64,000 nt of DNA from an uncultured Atopobiaceae bacterium (GCA_944320975.1 CALUJM010000001.1:124001-188000); one strand, 5' to 3'. Shown: positions 53,550-63,859, counted from the first letter of the stretch. Notes: generated by a model not told the origin, from the sequence alone. Translations and numbers: made by a program.

Positions 53550-55595
53550 TCACGGTGTCGCGGTCTGGCCGGTGTCGGTCTCCGTTCCGGTGCCCTCTCC
53601 GGTCTCTGTTCCGGTCCCGGTGCCCGTGCCGGTCCCGGTGCCCGTGCCGGTCCCGGTGCCCGTTCCGCTGCCGCCACCCGGCTCCTGATAGTAGGGCTGC
53701 GTGGTGAGCGTGATGGTGGCGCCGTAGGGGGCGGAGCTCCACACGGACTGGTCGACGACCTGGCCGCTTCCGGTGCTGCCGGACGCCGGCTGCACCACGA
53801 AGCCGAGGTTGGTGAGGCGCGTGTAGGCGTCGCTGTAGTCCCAGCCCACGACCGAGGGGACGGTCACGGTCTGGACGGGCTCCTCGCCGAGCGAGACGTA
53901 GACGGTCACCTCGTGGCCCTCCTCGACGGTGGTGCCCGGCGTCGGGTCGGTGCGGATGACGGTGCCCTCCGGGTCGGAGGAGCTGTGGGCGTAGTCCCAC
54001 TTGACCGTGAGCCCGGCCTCGACAAGCGCCGCCTCGGCGGCGTCGGAGCTCTGGCCGGCGACGTCGGGGACCTCGATGGGGGCCGCGCCCGAGGAGATGT
54101 GGAAGGTGATGGTGCTGTTGCGGTCGATCATCTGGCCGGCGGGGGTGTCCTGGGCGCAGACCTTGCCGGCCTCGACGTCGCTCTCCTGGTCGTCGCCGCG
54201 ACGCCCCTTGAGGCCGTACTCCTCGCAGCGCTTCTCGGCCTCCTCCTGCGTGAGGCCGGAGAGGTTGGGGACCTCGACCTGCTCCACGGGGCTCTCGCCG
54301 TTGGAGACGCGGATGTTGATCTCTGAGCCCTCCTCGGCCATCTGGGTGGCGGTGGGGTTCTGGTCGAAGACGACGCCCTTCTCGTACTCGCTGGAGAAGC
54401 CGGGGCTGACGTCGCCGACCTCGAAGCCCTCCTCGCGAATGATCTCGAGGGCCTCGTCCTGCGTCTTGCCGATGAGGTTGGGGACCTGCTTGAGCGCCGC
54501 CCGCGACCCGAGCGCGGAGAACACGACGAACGCGGCCGCGCAGATGGCGACAAGGGCGCCGATCACGCCGAGGACCACGTTGCGGCGGTGCCTGCGCTGG
54601 CGAGCCTCCTCTTCCTCGGCCGCCTGCTCGGTGGCGCTCTGGCCGCGGTAGCGGTTGGTCCGCTCGACGCGTGGCAGCGAGGCGGTCCCGCTGGTCACGG
54701 GCTTGACGCCTGCGCCCCGCTCGATCTTGCTGGTGGTCTGGGCGGTGAGCATGGCGGTGGCGCTGTTGACGGACTGCATGCGCCCGGCCAGGTAGTCCCT
54801 CAGCGTGCGGTAGAGCTCGTCGGCGGTCTGGAAGCGGGCCGCAGGGTTCTTCTGCATGCACTTGAGGATGATCGACTCGAGGGAGGGGTCGACGGCGGGG
54901 TTGAGCTGGCTGGGCGGCTTGGGCTGCTCGTTGACCTGCTTGAGGGCGACGGAGATGGCGTCGTCGCCCTGGAAGGGGACCTGGCCGGTGGCGGCCTCGT
55001 ACATGACGATGCCCAGCGAGTAGATGTCGGTGGTGGGGCCGAGCTCCTTGCCCTGGGTCTGCTCGGGTGAGACATAGTGGGCGGTGCCGAGGACCGAGTT
55101 GTCCTGCGTGAGATGGCTGTTCTTGGCGCGGGCGATGCCGAAGTCCATCACTTTGACGTTGCCGTCGGGCTGAACCATGATGTTCTGCGGCTTGATGTCG
55201 CGGTGGATGATGTCGTGCTTGTGCGCGACGGAGAGCGCCTGGGCGATCTGGGAGCCGATCTGCGCGACCTTCTTGCAGTCGAGCGCGCCGTGCTTGCGGA
55301 TACCGCTCTTGAGGTCGGTGCCGCGCAGGTACTCCATGACGATGTAGTAGGTGTCGGCGTCCTTGCCCCAGTCGTAGACCGAGACGATGTAGGGGCTCTG
55401 CAGCGCGGCCGCCGCCTGGGCCTCCTGCTTGAAGCGCGCGGCGAAGGAGGGGTCGGCCGCGTACTGGGGCAGCATCGTCTTGATGGCGACGGTGCGGCCG
55501 AGAACCTCGTCCAGGCCGCGGTACACCGTGGCCATCCCGCCCGTGCCTATCTTGTCCTGTACCTGATAGCGTCCGCCGAGAATCGTCCCTGGCAT
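53550..55595 (-). CDS. pknB: PASTA-domain Ser/Thr kinase (PknB/Stk1-like)
   Basis: 681 residues. Kinase domain 1-265 with GTGGMATVY, VAIK39, HRDIKPQN (131-138) and DFG. A basic linker is followed by one membrane helix (about 345-365) and four extracellular PASTA repeats (PNLIGKTQDEALEIIREEG, PNLSGLTQEEAEKRCEEYG, PDVAGQSSDAAEAALVEAG, PSVVGWDYSDAYTRLTNLG). A Gly-Thr repeat tail ends the protein. It senses muropeptides and controls division. Last gene of the leftward cell-wall cluster. Confidence 0.96.
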   Translation of the reverse strand: MPGTILGGRYQVQDKIGTGGMATVYRGLDEVLGRTVAIKTMLPQYAADPSFAARFKQEAQAAAALQSPYIVSVYDWGKDADTYYIVMEYLRGTDLKSGIRKHGALDCKKVAQIGSQIAQALSVAHKHDIIHRDIKPQNIMVQPDGNVKVMDFGIARAKNSHLTQDNSVLGTAHYVSPEQTQGKELGPTTDIYSLGIVMYEAATGQVPFQGDDAISVALKQVNEQPKPPSQLNPAVDPSLESIILKCMQKNPAARFQTADELYRTLRDYLAGRMQSVNSATAMLTAQTTSKIERGAGVKPVTSGTASLPRVERTNRYRGQSATEQAAEEEEARQRRHRRNVVLGVIGALVAICAAAFVVFSALGSRAALKQVPNLIGKTQDEALEIIREEGFEVGDVSPGFSSEYEKGVVFDQNPTATQMAEEGSEINIRVSNGESPVEQVEVPNLSGLTQEEAEKRCEEYGLKGRRGDDQESDVEAGKVCAQDTPAGQMIDRNSTITFHISSGAAPIEVPDVAGQSSDAAEAALVEAGLTVKWDYAHSSSDPEGTVIRTDPTPGTTVEEGHEVTVYVSLGEEPVQTVTVPSVVGWDYSDAYTRLTNLGFVVQPASGSTGSGQVVDQSVWSSAPYGATITLTTQPYYQEPGGGSGTGTGTGTGTGTGTGTGTGTETGEGTGTETDTGQTATP

Positions 55596-55698
55596 GCTCT
55601 CTCCTATCCCGCTCGCGGCCGCCGCCGCGCTTTGATCGATCGTTCGTCAGCTCCCGAAGTGCCCGCTTGGTCTCGTTAGGTCTTCTCGCTCAGCCCCT

Positions 55699-58659
55699 TC
55701 AGGTGCCGGCGCCGGACGACTGGACCTCGAGCGCCCGCGCGAGCACCTCGCCCGCCAGCCCGGCGGCGAAGCCCTCGACGTCGACACCCTGTCCCTCGAC
55801 GCAGACCGAGATGACCAGCGTCGGGTTGTCGTACGGCGCGAAGCCGATGAAGAACGAGTTGATGTTGCCGTTTTCCACCTGGGCGGTGCCGGTCTTGCCG
55901 GCAACCTGGACCCCGGCCACCTGCGCATTGGTGCCGGTGCCGTGGTCGACGACGCCCGCCATGGCCTCCTTGAGCTTCTCGGCGGTCTCGCCGGAGATGG
56001 CCTGCCCGAGGGAGCGCGGCGTCGTGGTGGAGGTGATCACGCCCTCGGGGGAGAGCACGTGGTCGACGACGTAGGGGTCCATGACGATGCCGCCGTTGGC
56101 CACGGCCTGCGCCACGACGGCGTTCTGCATGACCGTGACCTGGGGGCCGGCCGGGCTCTCGTGCTGCCCGACGGGCTGGCCGCAGGCGGCCCACGCGGTC
56201 TCCCACTCGGTCATCTCGGAGGGGTCGGGCATGAGCGATGCCACGGTCGTGAAGTCCTGGCCGATGTTGCGGCCGTAGCCGAAGGCGTCGGCGTAGCTCA
56301 CGAGGCGCTCGGGTCCCACCTCGACGCCCAGCTGGCCGAAGACCGTGTTCGACGAGAGCGCGAGCGCCTCCTTGAGGGTGGGCTCGCCGTAGTCGTTGTA
56401 GCCGTAGTTGGAGACCTCGCCGCCGCCGATCTCGAGCGAGGAGCTCGCGTCGTAGACGTCGTCGAGGGTCGCGGTGCCGGAGTCGAGCGCCGCCGCCAGG
56501 GTCACGACCTTGAAGGACGAGCCGGGCGAGTAGAGCGCCTGCGTGGTGCGGTCGAGCAGCTCGCCCTGGGAGCCGTTGGCGATGACGGAGTCGAGCTGGT
56601 CTACGGTGTAGGTGGGGCTCGATGCCTTGGCGAGCACGGCGCCGGTCTTGGGGTCGAGCACGACGATCGCGCCGGTGTAGCCCGACAGAGCCTCCTCGGC
56701 GGCGCGCTGGATCTGCGAGTTGATCGTGAGCGCGACCGTGGAGCCGGACTGCTGGACCCCGGCGAGCGAGTAGAGGGCGCTGCGCCAGTCCGAGTAGTCG
56801 GCGTGGCCCGTGAGGGTCTCGTTCATCGTGGCCTCGATGCCGGAGCTGCCGTACTGCGTGGAGACGTAGCCCACCGTGTGCCGGGCGAGCGAGCCCTGCG
56901 GATAGCTGCGCAGGTAGCTCCCGTCCGGCTGCTGGACGCTCTCGGCCAGGGTGACGCCATCGGAGGTGATGATCGCGCCGCGCTGGACGTAGGCGCTCTT
57001 CGCGATCGTGTGGTTGTTGTTGGGGAGGTCCTGGACGCGCTGCGCGTCGATCTCCTGGACGTAGGTGAGGTTGGCGATCAGCACGGCGAAGAGCACCGAG
57101 AAGACCGTGATGAGGCTCGTGAGGCGCTTGCCCAGGGCCACGCGGCCCAGGACGCCGGACTCGGCCGTCTGCAGGTTGAAGCTGCCGCGCGCGTGGGCGC
57201 CGTGAACGACCTCGCCTGCCTGGGCGGCCCCGGCAGCGGCGAGCGAGAGCATGGCGTCCGCGCCGCTCCTCTCGCCGGTGAGGCCGCTCTCCATTTGGGC
57301 CTCGCGCCCGGTGCCCTCGTCGCCTGCGCGCAGCAGCAGGCCCACGATGATGAAGCAGGCGAGCAGCGAGGTGCCGCCCTGGCTCACGAAGGGCAGGGTC
57401 ACGCCGGTGAGCGGGAGGAGCTTGGTGACGCCGCCCACGATGAGGAAGGCCTGGAACACGAGGGCGCTCGTGAGGCCCACGGCGGCGAAGGCGGAGGTGT
57501 CGGACTTGGCCCTCGCCGCGGTGGCGAACCCGCGCACGCCCAGAAGCAGGTAGAGCATCAGCACGCCCGAGGCGCCGATCAGGCCCATCTCCTCGCCGAT
57601 GGCGGAGAAGATGAAGTCGCTCGAGACGACGGGGATGAGGGTCGCCATGCCCTTGCCGATGCCGGTGCCGACGAGGCCGCCGTCGGCGAGGGAGTAGAGC
57701 GACTGCACGATCTGATATCCGCCGCCCGAGGCGTCCGACCATGGGTCGAGCCAGATGTTGATGCGCGTCTGGACGTGGCCGAAGAGCTGGTAGCAGGCCA
57801 CACCGGCGACGGCGAGCAGCAGGATGCTCACAACAACGTAGCTCGCGCGGCCGGTAGCCACGTAGAGCATGATGACGAAGAAGGTGAAGAACAGCAGGGC
57901 GCTGCCGAGGTCGGTCTCAAACACCACGACGAGCAGGCTGATGCCCCACATGACCAGCAGCGGGAGCAGCATGCGGGGCTGGGGCAGCCGGATGGGCCCG
58001 AAGCTGCGCATGGACACGGAGAGCGCCTCGCGGTTGGCGGCGAGGTAGAAGGCGAGGAAGAGCACCAGCGCGATCTTGGCGAACTCGCCGGGCTGGAAGC
58101 CGAAGCTGCCGATGTAGACCCAGAGCTTCGAGCCGTAGCGCTCCGTGCCCACGAGCATGGGCAGGACGAGAAGGACCACGCCCGCGACGCCGAGCGTGTA
58201 CTTGTAGCTGGCGAGGCGGTCGAGGTTTCTCACGACGGCGAGCACGGCCACCATCACGCCCACGGAGAGAAACAGCCATACGACCTGGCTCGCCGCGGCG
58301 TCGGGTGCGAGCCGCGTGAGGAAGGTGATGCCGATGCCCGAGAGGGCGAATACCACGGGCAGGATGGCGGGGTCGGCCCCGGGCGCCAGGAAGCGGATGG
58401 CCACGTGGGCCGCCGCGAAGGCGCCGAGAAGCCCGAGCGGGACGCCGAGCGTCTGGATGCCGAGCGGCATGTTCGACGTCACGACGTACATCGCGTAGAG
58501 CAAGATGATGGGGACGGCCGCGAGCAGGAGCAGGAAGAGCTCGGTGTTCCTGCGGGAGAGCCCGCGCGCCTCGCGCGGGGCGGGGGCGGCGACGGACGCC
58601 ATGGCCTCGGCGGCCGCGCGGCTCTGCGCGCCGGCGTAGCGGCTTCTTCTCAGGCCCAT
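55699..58659 (-). CDS. RodA/FtsW (SEDS) - class B penicillin-binding protein fusion
   Basis: 986 residues. The first about 450 are a SEDS glycosyltransferase: [45 protein letters not shown] and [20 protein letters not shown] linker leads to a second membrane helix ([18 protein letters not shown]) and a transpeptidase with SSFK (714-717), SSN (769-771) and KTG (922-924). In Mycobacterium rodA and pbpA are separate adjacent genes in the same cluster. Here one chain holds both glycan polymerase and crosslinker. No frameshift or internal stop is needed, so the fusion is real in this sequence. Confidence 0.93.
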   Translation of the reverse strand: MGLRRSRYAGAQSRAAAEAMASVAAPAPREARGLSRRNTELFLLLLAAVPIILLYAMYVVTSNMPLGIQTLGVPLGLLGAFAAAHVAIRFLAPGADPAILPVVFALSGIGITFLTRLAPDAAASQVVWLFLSVGVMVAVLAVVRNLDRLASYKYTLGVAGVVLLVLPMLVGTERYGSKLWVYIGSFGFQPGEFAKIALVLFLAFYLAANREALSVSMRSFGPIRLPQPRMLLPLLVMWGISLLVVVFETDLGSALLFFTFFVIMLYVATGRASYVVVSILLLAVAGVACYQLFGHVQTRINIWLDPWSDASGGGYQIVQSLYSLADGGLVGTGIGKGMATLIPVVSSDFIFSAIGEEMGLIGASGVLMLYLLLGVRGFATAARAKSDTSAFAAVGLTSALVFQAFLIVGGVTKLLPLTGVTLPFVSQGGTSLLACFIIVGLLLRAGDEGTGREAQMESGLTGERSGADAMLSLAAAGAAQAGEVVHGAHARGSFNLQTAESGVLGRVALGKRLTSLITVFSVLFAVLIANLTYVQEIDAQRVQDLPNNNHTIAKSAYVQRGAIITSDGVTLAESVQQPDGSYLRSYPQGSLARHTVGYVSTQYGSSGIEATMNETLTGHADYSDWRSALYSLAGVQQSGSTVALTINSQIQRAAEEALSGYTGAIVVLDPKTGAVLAKASSPTYTVDQLDSVIANGSQGELLDRTTQALYSPGSSFKVVTLAAALDSGTATLDDVYDASSSLEIGGGEVSNYGYNDYGEPTLKEALALSSNTVFGQLGVEVGPERLVSYADAFGYGRNIGQDFTTVASLMPDPSEMTEWETAWAACGQPVGQHESPAGPQVTVMQNAVVAQAVANGGIVMDPYVVDHVLSPEGVITSTTTPRSLGQAISGETAEKLKEAMAGVVDHGTGTNAQVAGVQVAGKTGTAQVENGNINSFFIGFAPYDNPTLVISVCVEGQGVDVEGFAAGLAGEVLARALEVQSSGAGT

Positions 58660-58660
58660 G

Positions 58661-59917
58661 CTACTCTCCCCCTTCCGCTTCCGCGTCGTCCGGCTGCCGG
58701 GCGCCCTCGTCGGGGGCGCCCTCGGAGTCGACCTCCTGCGCGATCTGGGCCGCGCGCTCCTGCTCCTGGTAGATCTGGTCGTGATAGGACTCGATGGTCT
58801 CGAGCGCGGCCTGCTCGTTCTGCACGCGGATGCCGTCCTCGAGCTGGTCCTGGACCGACGCGGGCAGGTCGGTGATCGATACGGCGCTCGTGCCCACCAG
58901 CTCGCTCAGCGGGATGCCGAAGACGTCCCCCTTTATGCCGCGGTAGATGGCGACGGTGCCGTTGTCGATCCCGAGGTACCATTCGCCCCGGATGAAAGCG
59001 AAGCTCACGAGCACGACCGCGGCGAGAACCGCGGCGATGACCCCGGAGACGCCCGCCGCGCGATGGAGCAGGCGCCGCCGGGCGGCGTCGGCGAGGCCGT
59101 CGTTGAGGACGTCGACCACGACGACGGTCACGTTGTCGGAGCCGCCCGCGGTGAGCGCGGCGGCGACGAGGTTGTCGGCCGCCTGCTGAGGCGTCGCGCT
59201 CGAGACGGCGACCGTCTCCATCTCGCTGTCGGAGATCATGCTCGACAGGCCGTCGGAGCACAAGATGATGCGGTCTCCGTCGTTGACCTCGAGCGAGAAG
59301 TGGTCCGCGTACATGTCCGGGTCGGAGCCCAGGGCGCGGGTGATGATGGAGCGCGAAGGGTGCATGCGCGCCTCGTCGGCGGTTATCTGGCCGGAGTCGA
59401 CGAGCTCCTCCACGTAGGAGTGGTCGTGCGTGATGCGCACGAGCGTGCCGTGATGCAGCACGTAGACGCGCGAGTCGCCCACGTGCGCCACGGCCATCCG
59501 GTTCTTCTCGATGAGCACGGCGGATGCGGTGCAGCCCATGCCGGGCTTTCCGACCCCCTCCTCGGCCGCGCGCATGACCTCGAGGTTGGCCGCCTCGACG
59601 GCGGCGCCGAGAAGGACGTCGTCGGCGGTCCCCGGGGCGCGCTCGCCGATGGTCTCGACGGCGATCGAGCTCGCGATCTCGCCCGCGGCGTGGCCGCCCA
59701 TGCCGTCCGAGACGACGAACAGCGGCGCGCGCAGGAGGAAGGAGTCCTCGTTGTGGCCGCGCACCAGACCCACGTCGCTTCTCGAGCCCCACGAGATGAA
59801 CTCGTTGGAGCCCGAGACGGCGTCCGCGCCGGCGCGGCCCTCGACGGGCATCTCGGCGCGGCCGGGCGCGTTGGCGGGCTCCTGCGGGGCCGTCGGCTGC
59901 AGCTCCTCGGTCGTCAT
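58661..59917 (-). CDS. pstP: PP2C-type Ser/Thr phosphatase (PstP/Stp)
   Basis: 418 residues. PP2C metal motifs: [43 protein letters not shown] and [11 protein letters not shown]. One membrane helix (about 285-305) precedes an extracellular tail. It reverses phosphorylation by PknB. It ends one base before the RodA-PbpA start, and its own start overlaps fhaB by 4 bases. Confidence 0.95.
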   Translation of the reverse strand: MTTEELQPTAPQEPANAPGRAEMPVEGRAGADAVSGSNEFISWGSRSDVGLVRGHNEDSFLLRAPLFVVSDGMGGHAAGEIASSIAVETIGERAPGTADDVLLGAAVEAANLEVMRAAEEGVGKPGMGCTASAVLIEKNRMAVAHVGDSRVYVLHHGTLVRITHDHSYVEELVDSGQITADEARMHPSRSIITRALGSDPDMYADHFSLEVNDGDRIILCSDGLSSMISDSEMETVAVSSATPQQAADNLVAAALTAGGSDNVTVVVVDVLNDGLADAARRRLLHRAAGVSGVIAAVLAAVVLVSFAFIRGEWYLGIDNGTVAIYRGIKGDVFGIPLSELVGTSAVSITDLPASVQDQLEDGIRVQNEQAALETIESYHDQIYQEQERAAQIAQEVDSEGAPDEGARQPDDAEAEGGE

Positions 59918-60327
59918 CCGCGCGTCACCCGCATGATGGTATCGCCCACCTGGACTTCGTCATCCTCCCTCAGCGTGACGGGCTGGTCGATGGGATGCCC
60001 GTTGACGAGGGTTCCGTTGGTGGACCCGAGGTCCTCGAGCACGAGGGCGGGGCCCTGGAGGGTGAAGCGTGCGTGCGTGGACGAGACATAGGGCTCGTCG
60101 ATGACGATGTCGGACGAGGGCGAGCGGCCCACGACCACGGGGCCGAGGATGTCGACGTGCAGGCCTCGCAGGGAGCGCGCGCCCTTCTCGACGTCGACCG
60201 CCCAAATCGCCGCGTCGCGGCGCTGGCCGCGCACAAGGCCCACGCCGGTCCTCATGACGGCGAAGAGGAAGACGTACAGGACGACGACGAGGAGGATCCG
60301 CCCGGCAAACAGAACGAGGTCGATCAT
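59914..60327 (-). CDS. fhaB: FHA-domain protein FhaB with membrane anchor
   Basis: 137 residues. An N-terminal membrane helix (FAGRILLVVVLYVFLFAVM) is followed by an FHA domain with VGRSPSSDIVIDEPYVSSTHA and LGSTNGTLVNG. FHA binds phosphothreonine, probably in PknB or the SEDS/PBP protein. Overlaps both neighbours by 4 bases. Confidence 0.93.
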   Translation of the reverse strand: MIDLVLFAGRILLVVVLYVFLFAVMRTGVGLVRGQRRDAAIWAVDVEKGARSLRGLHVDILGPVVVGRSPSSDIVIDEPYVSSTHARFTLQGPALVLEDLGSTNGTLVNGHPIDQPVTLREDDEVQVGDTIMRVTRG

Positions 60328-61415
60328 CGGCGGTTCTCCCTGAACTCGAGGTTCACGAGGCCGAGGGTGATCAGATCACCGTCCTGGAGCGGGCAGGAGG
60401 TCACGTCGACGTCGTTGACGAGCGTGCCGTTGGTGGAGTTGAGGTCGGTGATGCGCCAGCCGTTCTCGTCGTGGGTGAGCTCGGCGTGGCGGCGGGACAC
60501 GTTGGGGTCGCGCAGGACGACGCTGGCGGCGGACCGCTCGCGCCCGATGATGGCCGAGGGCGCCTCGGCGGTGAAGGTGCGGCCGGTCTGGCGGTCGATG
60601 AGCAGGCAGGACGCCTCGTCGCGCGCCTGGGCCTCGGAGACGGAGCCCGCGGGGGCGGCCTCGCTCATGACGCGGCGCATGTCCACGAGGGGAACGCTCT
60701 TGCGCTGGGTCTGCGGCACGGGGGCGGCAGCGGGCTGAGCCGGGGCGACGAGGCCGGAGTCGGCCAGCGGGATGGGCATCGGCGTGGACTCCGAGACGGA
60801 GGCGACCTGAGCGGGGTCGGCGACATCGAACTCGGGGGGCATGACCTCGAGGCCCGCGTCGACGGAGGGGACCTGCGAGCGCCGGGGCGTCGGTGCAGCG
60901 AAGGCGTCCTGCTCCTCGGCGCGACGGCGCGGCGCGGGCTTGGACGCGGGGGCGGCCGGACGGCGGCTGACCTGCGCCGCGGCCCCGCCGGCGGAAGAGT
61001 TGCCGGCCAGGAACGCACGCTCCTCGTCGCGCAGGCGGTTCAGGGTGCGGGCGTCGACGTTCTCGGCGAAGACCGCGAACTTGCCGGACCTGAGGGAGGG
61101 GTCGACCATGAAGCGCACGAGGGGGCTGCCCACGAACGAATAGCCCTTCTTCTGCGCCTGGGACGACACGAAGTCGGCGACCTCGTAGGTGATCTGCTCG
61201 TAGAGCGGGCGCATCAGCGAGTCGTCGGTCGCGGAGACGAGCACGGTGTAGAGGCCCGGCGCGGTGTCCACGCCGTCGATCTCGTACGTCTCGTTCTCCA
61301 TCTCGCGCGCGGCTCGCTTCGCGAGCTTTTTGAACGAGAAGGGCTCGGCGTATCCCTGCGGCGCCGCCCCGAACACGGAGCTGATGCGTCCCTCGAAATC
61401 GCTAAGGAAGCTCAT
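60324..61415 (-). CDS. fhaA: FhaA-like protein (DUF3662 + FHA)
   Basis: 363 residues. The N-terminal DUF3662 part (FLSDFEGRISSVFG, then YTVLVSATDDSLMRPLYEQI) is followed by a Pro/Ala-rich linker and a C-terminal FHA domain (IIGRERSAASVVLRDPNVSRRHAEL, LNSTNGTLVNDV). FhaA localises cell-wall enzymes in mycobacteria. Cotranscribed with fhaB. Confidence 0.93.
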   Translation of the reverse strand: MSFLSDFEGRISSVFGAAPQGYAEPFSFKKLAKRAAREMENETYEIDGVDTAPGLYTVLVSATDDSLMRPLYEQITYEVADFVSSQAQKKGYSFVGSPLVRFMVDPSLRSGKFAVFAENVDARTLNRLRDEERAFLAGNSSAGGAAAQVSRRPAAPASKPAPRRRAEEQDAFAAPTPRRSQVPSVDAGLEVMPPEFDVADPAQVASVSESTPMPIPLADSGLVAPAQPAAAPVPQTQRKSVPLVDMRRVMSEAAPAGSVSEAQARDEASCLLIDRQTGRTFTAEAPSAIIGRERSAASVVLRDPNVSRRHAELTHDENGWRITDLNSTNGTLVNDVDVTSCPLQDGDLITLGLVNLEFRENRR

Positions 61416-61418
61416 CGG

Positions 61419-63164
61419 TTATTCATCGCCTTCCTGGTCCTCGAAGAGCGGGCCTCTCAGGACAGTCGCTGTGCACAGAAGCACGAATAAGAGTACCGCA
61501 ACGACCACGTACCCCCCGTCGGGAGTGCCCCATATACCGCCATTCTCCATGCCGGCGGCGAGGGAGGCCGAGGCGAGCAGGCACGCGAGGCCGAGTGCCT
61601 GGCCGCAGATCCCCGCCGCCACCGAGCCGCGCAGCGCGACGGCCGACGAGACGAGCGCGCAGGTCGCGGAGCCCGCCGCGAGCACCCAGAAGGAGGGCTG
61701 CGACCACGTTTGGGCGAGCGCCCCGGCTACCGCCGCCGCCGAGAACCCCGCCGCCGCCGCGATGTGGAAGAGGCTCCCAAAGAGAAGGCCGACCGCCCCC
61801 GTGAGCGCGGCGGGCAGCGGGTCGAGCGCGTAGCCCGCGAGCGCGGAGCCCGCCTGGGGCGACGGGAGGCAGCACGGGAGCAGCAGCGCGGCGCTGCCGA
61901 GATGGTCCGTCCGCCCGGCGAGCGCCCACCATGCGACGAGGGAGGCCCCGCACGCGGCGGCGAGCGGGAACGACGCCGAGGAGGGCTCCGTGGTCGCGAG
62001 CGCGCAGACGAGCGCTCCGCCGGCAAGCACCGAGCCCAGGGGCGGCCAGAGCGCCGTCGCGCCGGCGCAGGCGAGCGATGCTATGGCGATGAGCTGGTCG
62101 GTCGCGCCGGGAAGCGAGGGGATGACGAGGCGCAGGGCGGCAAACGCGAGCAGCGCCGTCGCGCCTCGGACGAAGGCCCGGGGAAGCCAGGGGTGCCCCA
62201 GCGCGAGCTCGACGGGCCCGGGCAGCGCCTCGGTCCCCGGCTCGTCGCTCTCGGCCTGCTCCACGAGCTCGCGCAGGGAGGCGGCGCCCTGCACCGGGCT
62301 GCCCAGGCACGCGGCGAGGTCGTCCGCGAACTCGAGCGCATCCGGCGTCCTTCCCGCGGGCTCGGGGGAGAGCGCCGCGAGCAGCGCCTGTCCCGCGTCG
62401 GGGTCGAGCGAGGGGCAGGACCTGACGAGCGGGCGCGCCGCGCCGCGGCGGATCTTCTCGAGGGACGCAGCAGCCGACGGGGCCGCGAAGGGGCTCTCGC
62501 CCGTGAGGGCCTGGCAGGCCACGACCGCGAGGGAGAAGACGTCGGTGCGCTCGTCGACGAGCATGCCCTCGATCTGCTCGGGCGGCATGTAGCCCACGGT
62601 GCCGCCCCGCGCGTCGCCGTATCCCGCGGCGGAGGAGAGCGTCGCCATGCCAAAGTCCGCCAGCTTCACGGTGCCCTGGCGGTCGATGAGGATGTTGGTG
62701 GGCTTGATGTCGAGGTGCAGGACGCGGTTCTCGTGCGCGTAGGCGAGGGCCCGCGCGACGGACTCCACGAGGTGCGCGCACTCCTCGGGCGTCAGGCGGC
62801 CGCCCTCGACGCGCGCGAGCAGCTCGGCGAGGTTGAGGCCGTCGACGAACTCCATGACGAGGTAGGCGAAGGCGCCGTCCGCCTCGAAGTCGAGCACGGT
62901 GACGATGTTGGGGTGGCTGAGCATGCAGGCGGTGCGCGCCTCGGCGAGCGCCTCCTCGGCGGTGGTCCCGGTCTCCGCGAGAAGCGGCATGCGCTTGATG
63001 GCCACGCGTCGCTGGAGGCGCTGGTCCCAGCAGGTGCAGACCGTGCCGAAGCCGCCGGTCCCGCGCCGCGCGAGCACGCGGTACCTGCCGAGAAGCACCT
63101 CTTCTGATGGCGGGACGCGGCCCTGGCCGGCGCCAGCGCCCGCCGCGGACGGCGTGTCGCTCAC
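61419..63164 (-). CDS. Ser/Thr protein kinase with polytopic membrane domain
   Basis: 581 residues. Kinase domain (27-290) with RRGTGGFGTV, VAIK57, HLDIKPTN (150-157, Leu replacing the usual Arg) and DFG170-172. A second half has about ten membrane segments. It heads the cell-wall operon where mycobacterial pknA lies, but its membrane portion differs. GTG 63164 has GGAGGAG upstream and a TAGAAT promoter. Confidence 0.88.
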   Translation of the reverse strand: MSDTPSAAGAGAGQGRVPPSEEVLLGRYRVLARRGTGGFGTVCTCWDQRLQRRVAIKRMPLLAETGTTAEEALAEARTACMLSHPNIVTVLDFEADGAFAYLVMEFVDGLNLAELLARVEGGRLTPEECAHLVESVARALAYAHENRVLHLDIKPTNILIDRQGTVKLADFGMATLSSAAGYGDARGGTVGYMPPEQIEGMLVDERTDVFSLAVVACQALTGESPFAAPSAAASLEKIRRGAARPLVRSCPSLDPDAGQALLAALSPEPAGRTPDALEFADDLAACLGSPVQGAASLRELVEQAESDEPGTEALPGPVELALGHPWLPRAFVRGATALLAFAALRLVIPSLPGATDQLIAIASLACAGATALWPPLGSVLAGGALVCALATTEPSSASFPLAAACGASLVAWWALAGRTDHLGSAALLLPCCLPSPQAGSALAGYALDPLPAALTGAVGLLFGSLFHIAAAAGFSAAAVAGALAQTWSQPSFWVLAAGSATCALVSSAVALRGSVAAGICGQALGLACLLASASLAAGMENGGIWGTPDGGYVVVAVLLFVLLCTATVLRGPLFEDQEGDE

Positions 63165-63205
63165 GGCTCCTCCTTCGATTTAGCTGCATGTGGCCGTGTG
63201 GGGCC

Positions 63206-63211
63206 ATTCTA
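63206..63211 (-). promoter_or_regulatory. -10 box of the kinase/cell-wall operon
   Basis: TAGAAT on the complement, 41 bases before the GTG. It faces away from tRNA-Leu. Confidence 0.6.
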
Positions 63212-63247
63212 CCCCGAAAAACCTCTTGGCAGCCGGCGAGGCATGCG

Positions 63248-63253
63248 CTAGAA
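63248..63253 (+). promoter_or_regulatory. -10 box of tRNA-Leu
   Basis: TAGAAT 11 bases before the tRNA. Confidence 0.65.
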
Positions 63254-63264
63254 TGGCCCATGCA

Positions 63265-63351
63265 CGCGGGCGTGGCGGAATTGGCAGACGCGTACGGTTC
63301 AGGTCCGTATGGGGGCAACTCCATGAAGGTTCAAGTCCTTTCGCCCGCACC
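63265..63351 (+). tRNA. tRNA-Leu (CAG)
   Basis: 87 bases with long variable arm. Acceptor GCGGGCG/CGCCCGC, anticodon loop TTCAGGT gives CAG, encoded CCA. Confidence 0.96.
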
Positions 63352-63362
63352 ATGAATGAGAG

Positions 63363-63388
63363 GGCCCCGGCTTCGGTCGGGGCCTTTT
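63363..63388 (+). terminator. Terminator after tRNA-Leu
   Basis: GGCCCCG/CGGGGCC stem around CTTCGGT-like loop, followed by TTTT. Confidence 0.8.
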
Positions 63389-63439
63389 GCTGTCGCGGGC
63401 CCTGCGGCCCCGCGTTCTTATCGGCCCCCGCGCACTCTG

Positions 63440-63632
63440 CCCCGCGCACTCGGCCCCCACGCACTTCTCGTCATCCGCAAAGAAGCGGCCCGCACTCAAA
63501 GGCGCGGGCCATCGAGTGCGGGCATGTTGGCGCCAACATCGTATCGAGTGCGGGCTCTGTCCCTGCGTTTTCCCTCGAGTGCAGGCGAGAAGTGCGGTCC
63601 GCCCCGCACTCGTGAGTGCGGGCGAGAAGTGC
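63440..63632. repeat. Cluster of short GAGTGCGGGC repeats
   Basis: The decamer or close variants occur at least seven times in both orientations (for example near 63515, 63551, 63612, and inverted near 63491 and 63602), several followed by GAGAAGTGCGG. A perfect 16-base palindrome ATGTTGGCGCCAACAT lies at 63525-63540. No gene is seen here. Confidence 0.6.
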
Positions 63633-63635
63633 GGG

Positions 63636-63824
63636 CTACGACTCGTCGTCGCCGAAGAGGTCCCAGTCGCCCTCGGTCTTCTCGTGGTTGAAGTAGCGCT
63701 GCTTGGTCTTGCGCTCCATGAGGAAGGAAACGAGCAGGCAGATCACGATGCCGCCGAGCAGCAGGCAGACGACCCCCATCCGGTCGTTGAAGAGCCACGT
63801 GAAGAAGTCGCTGATTGCCTGCAT
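63636..63824 (-). CDS. Small membrane protein
   Basis: 62 residues from ATG 63824, preceded by AGGAGG. One helix (MGVVCLLLGGIVICLLVSFLM) is followed by a charged tail KTKQRYFNHEKTEGDWDLFG. The open frame upstream to 63917 crosses the serS promoter and is rejected. Function unknown. Confidence 0.7.
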   Translation of the reverse strand: MQAISDFFTWLFNDRMGVVCLLLGGIVICLLVSFLMERKTKQRYFNHEKTEGDWDLFGDDES

Positions 63825-63859
63825 GTGTCGCCTCCTGGGAACGCTTCGTTTCATCCGCA

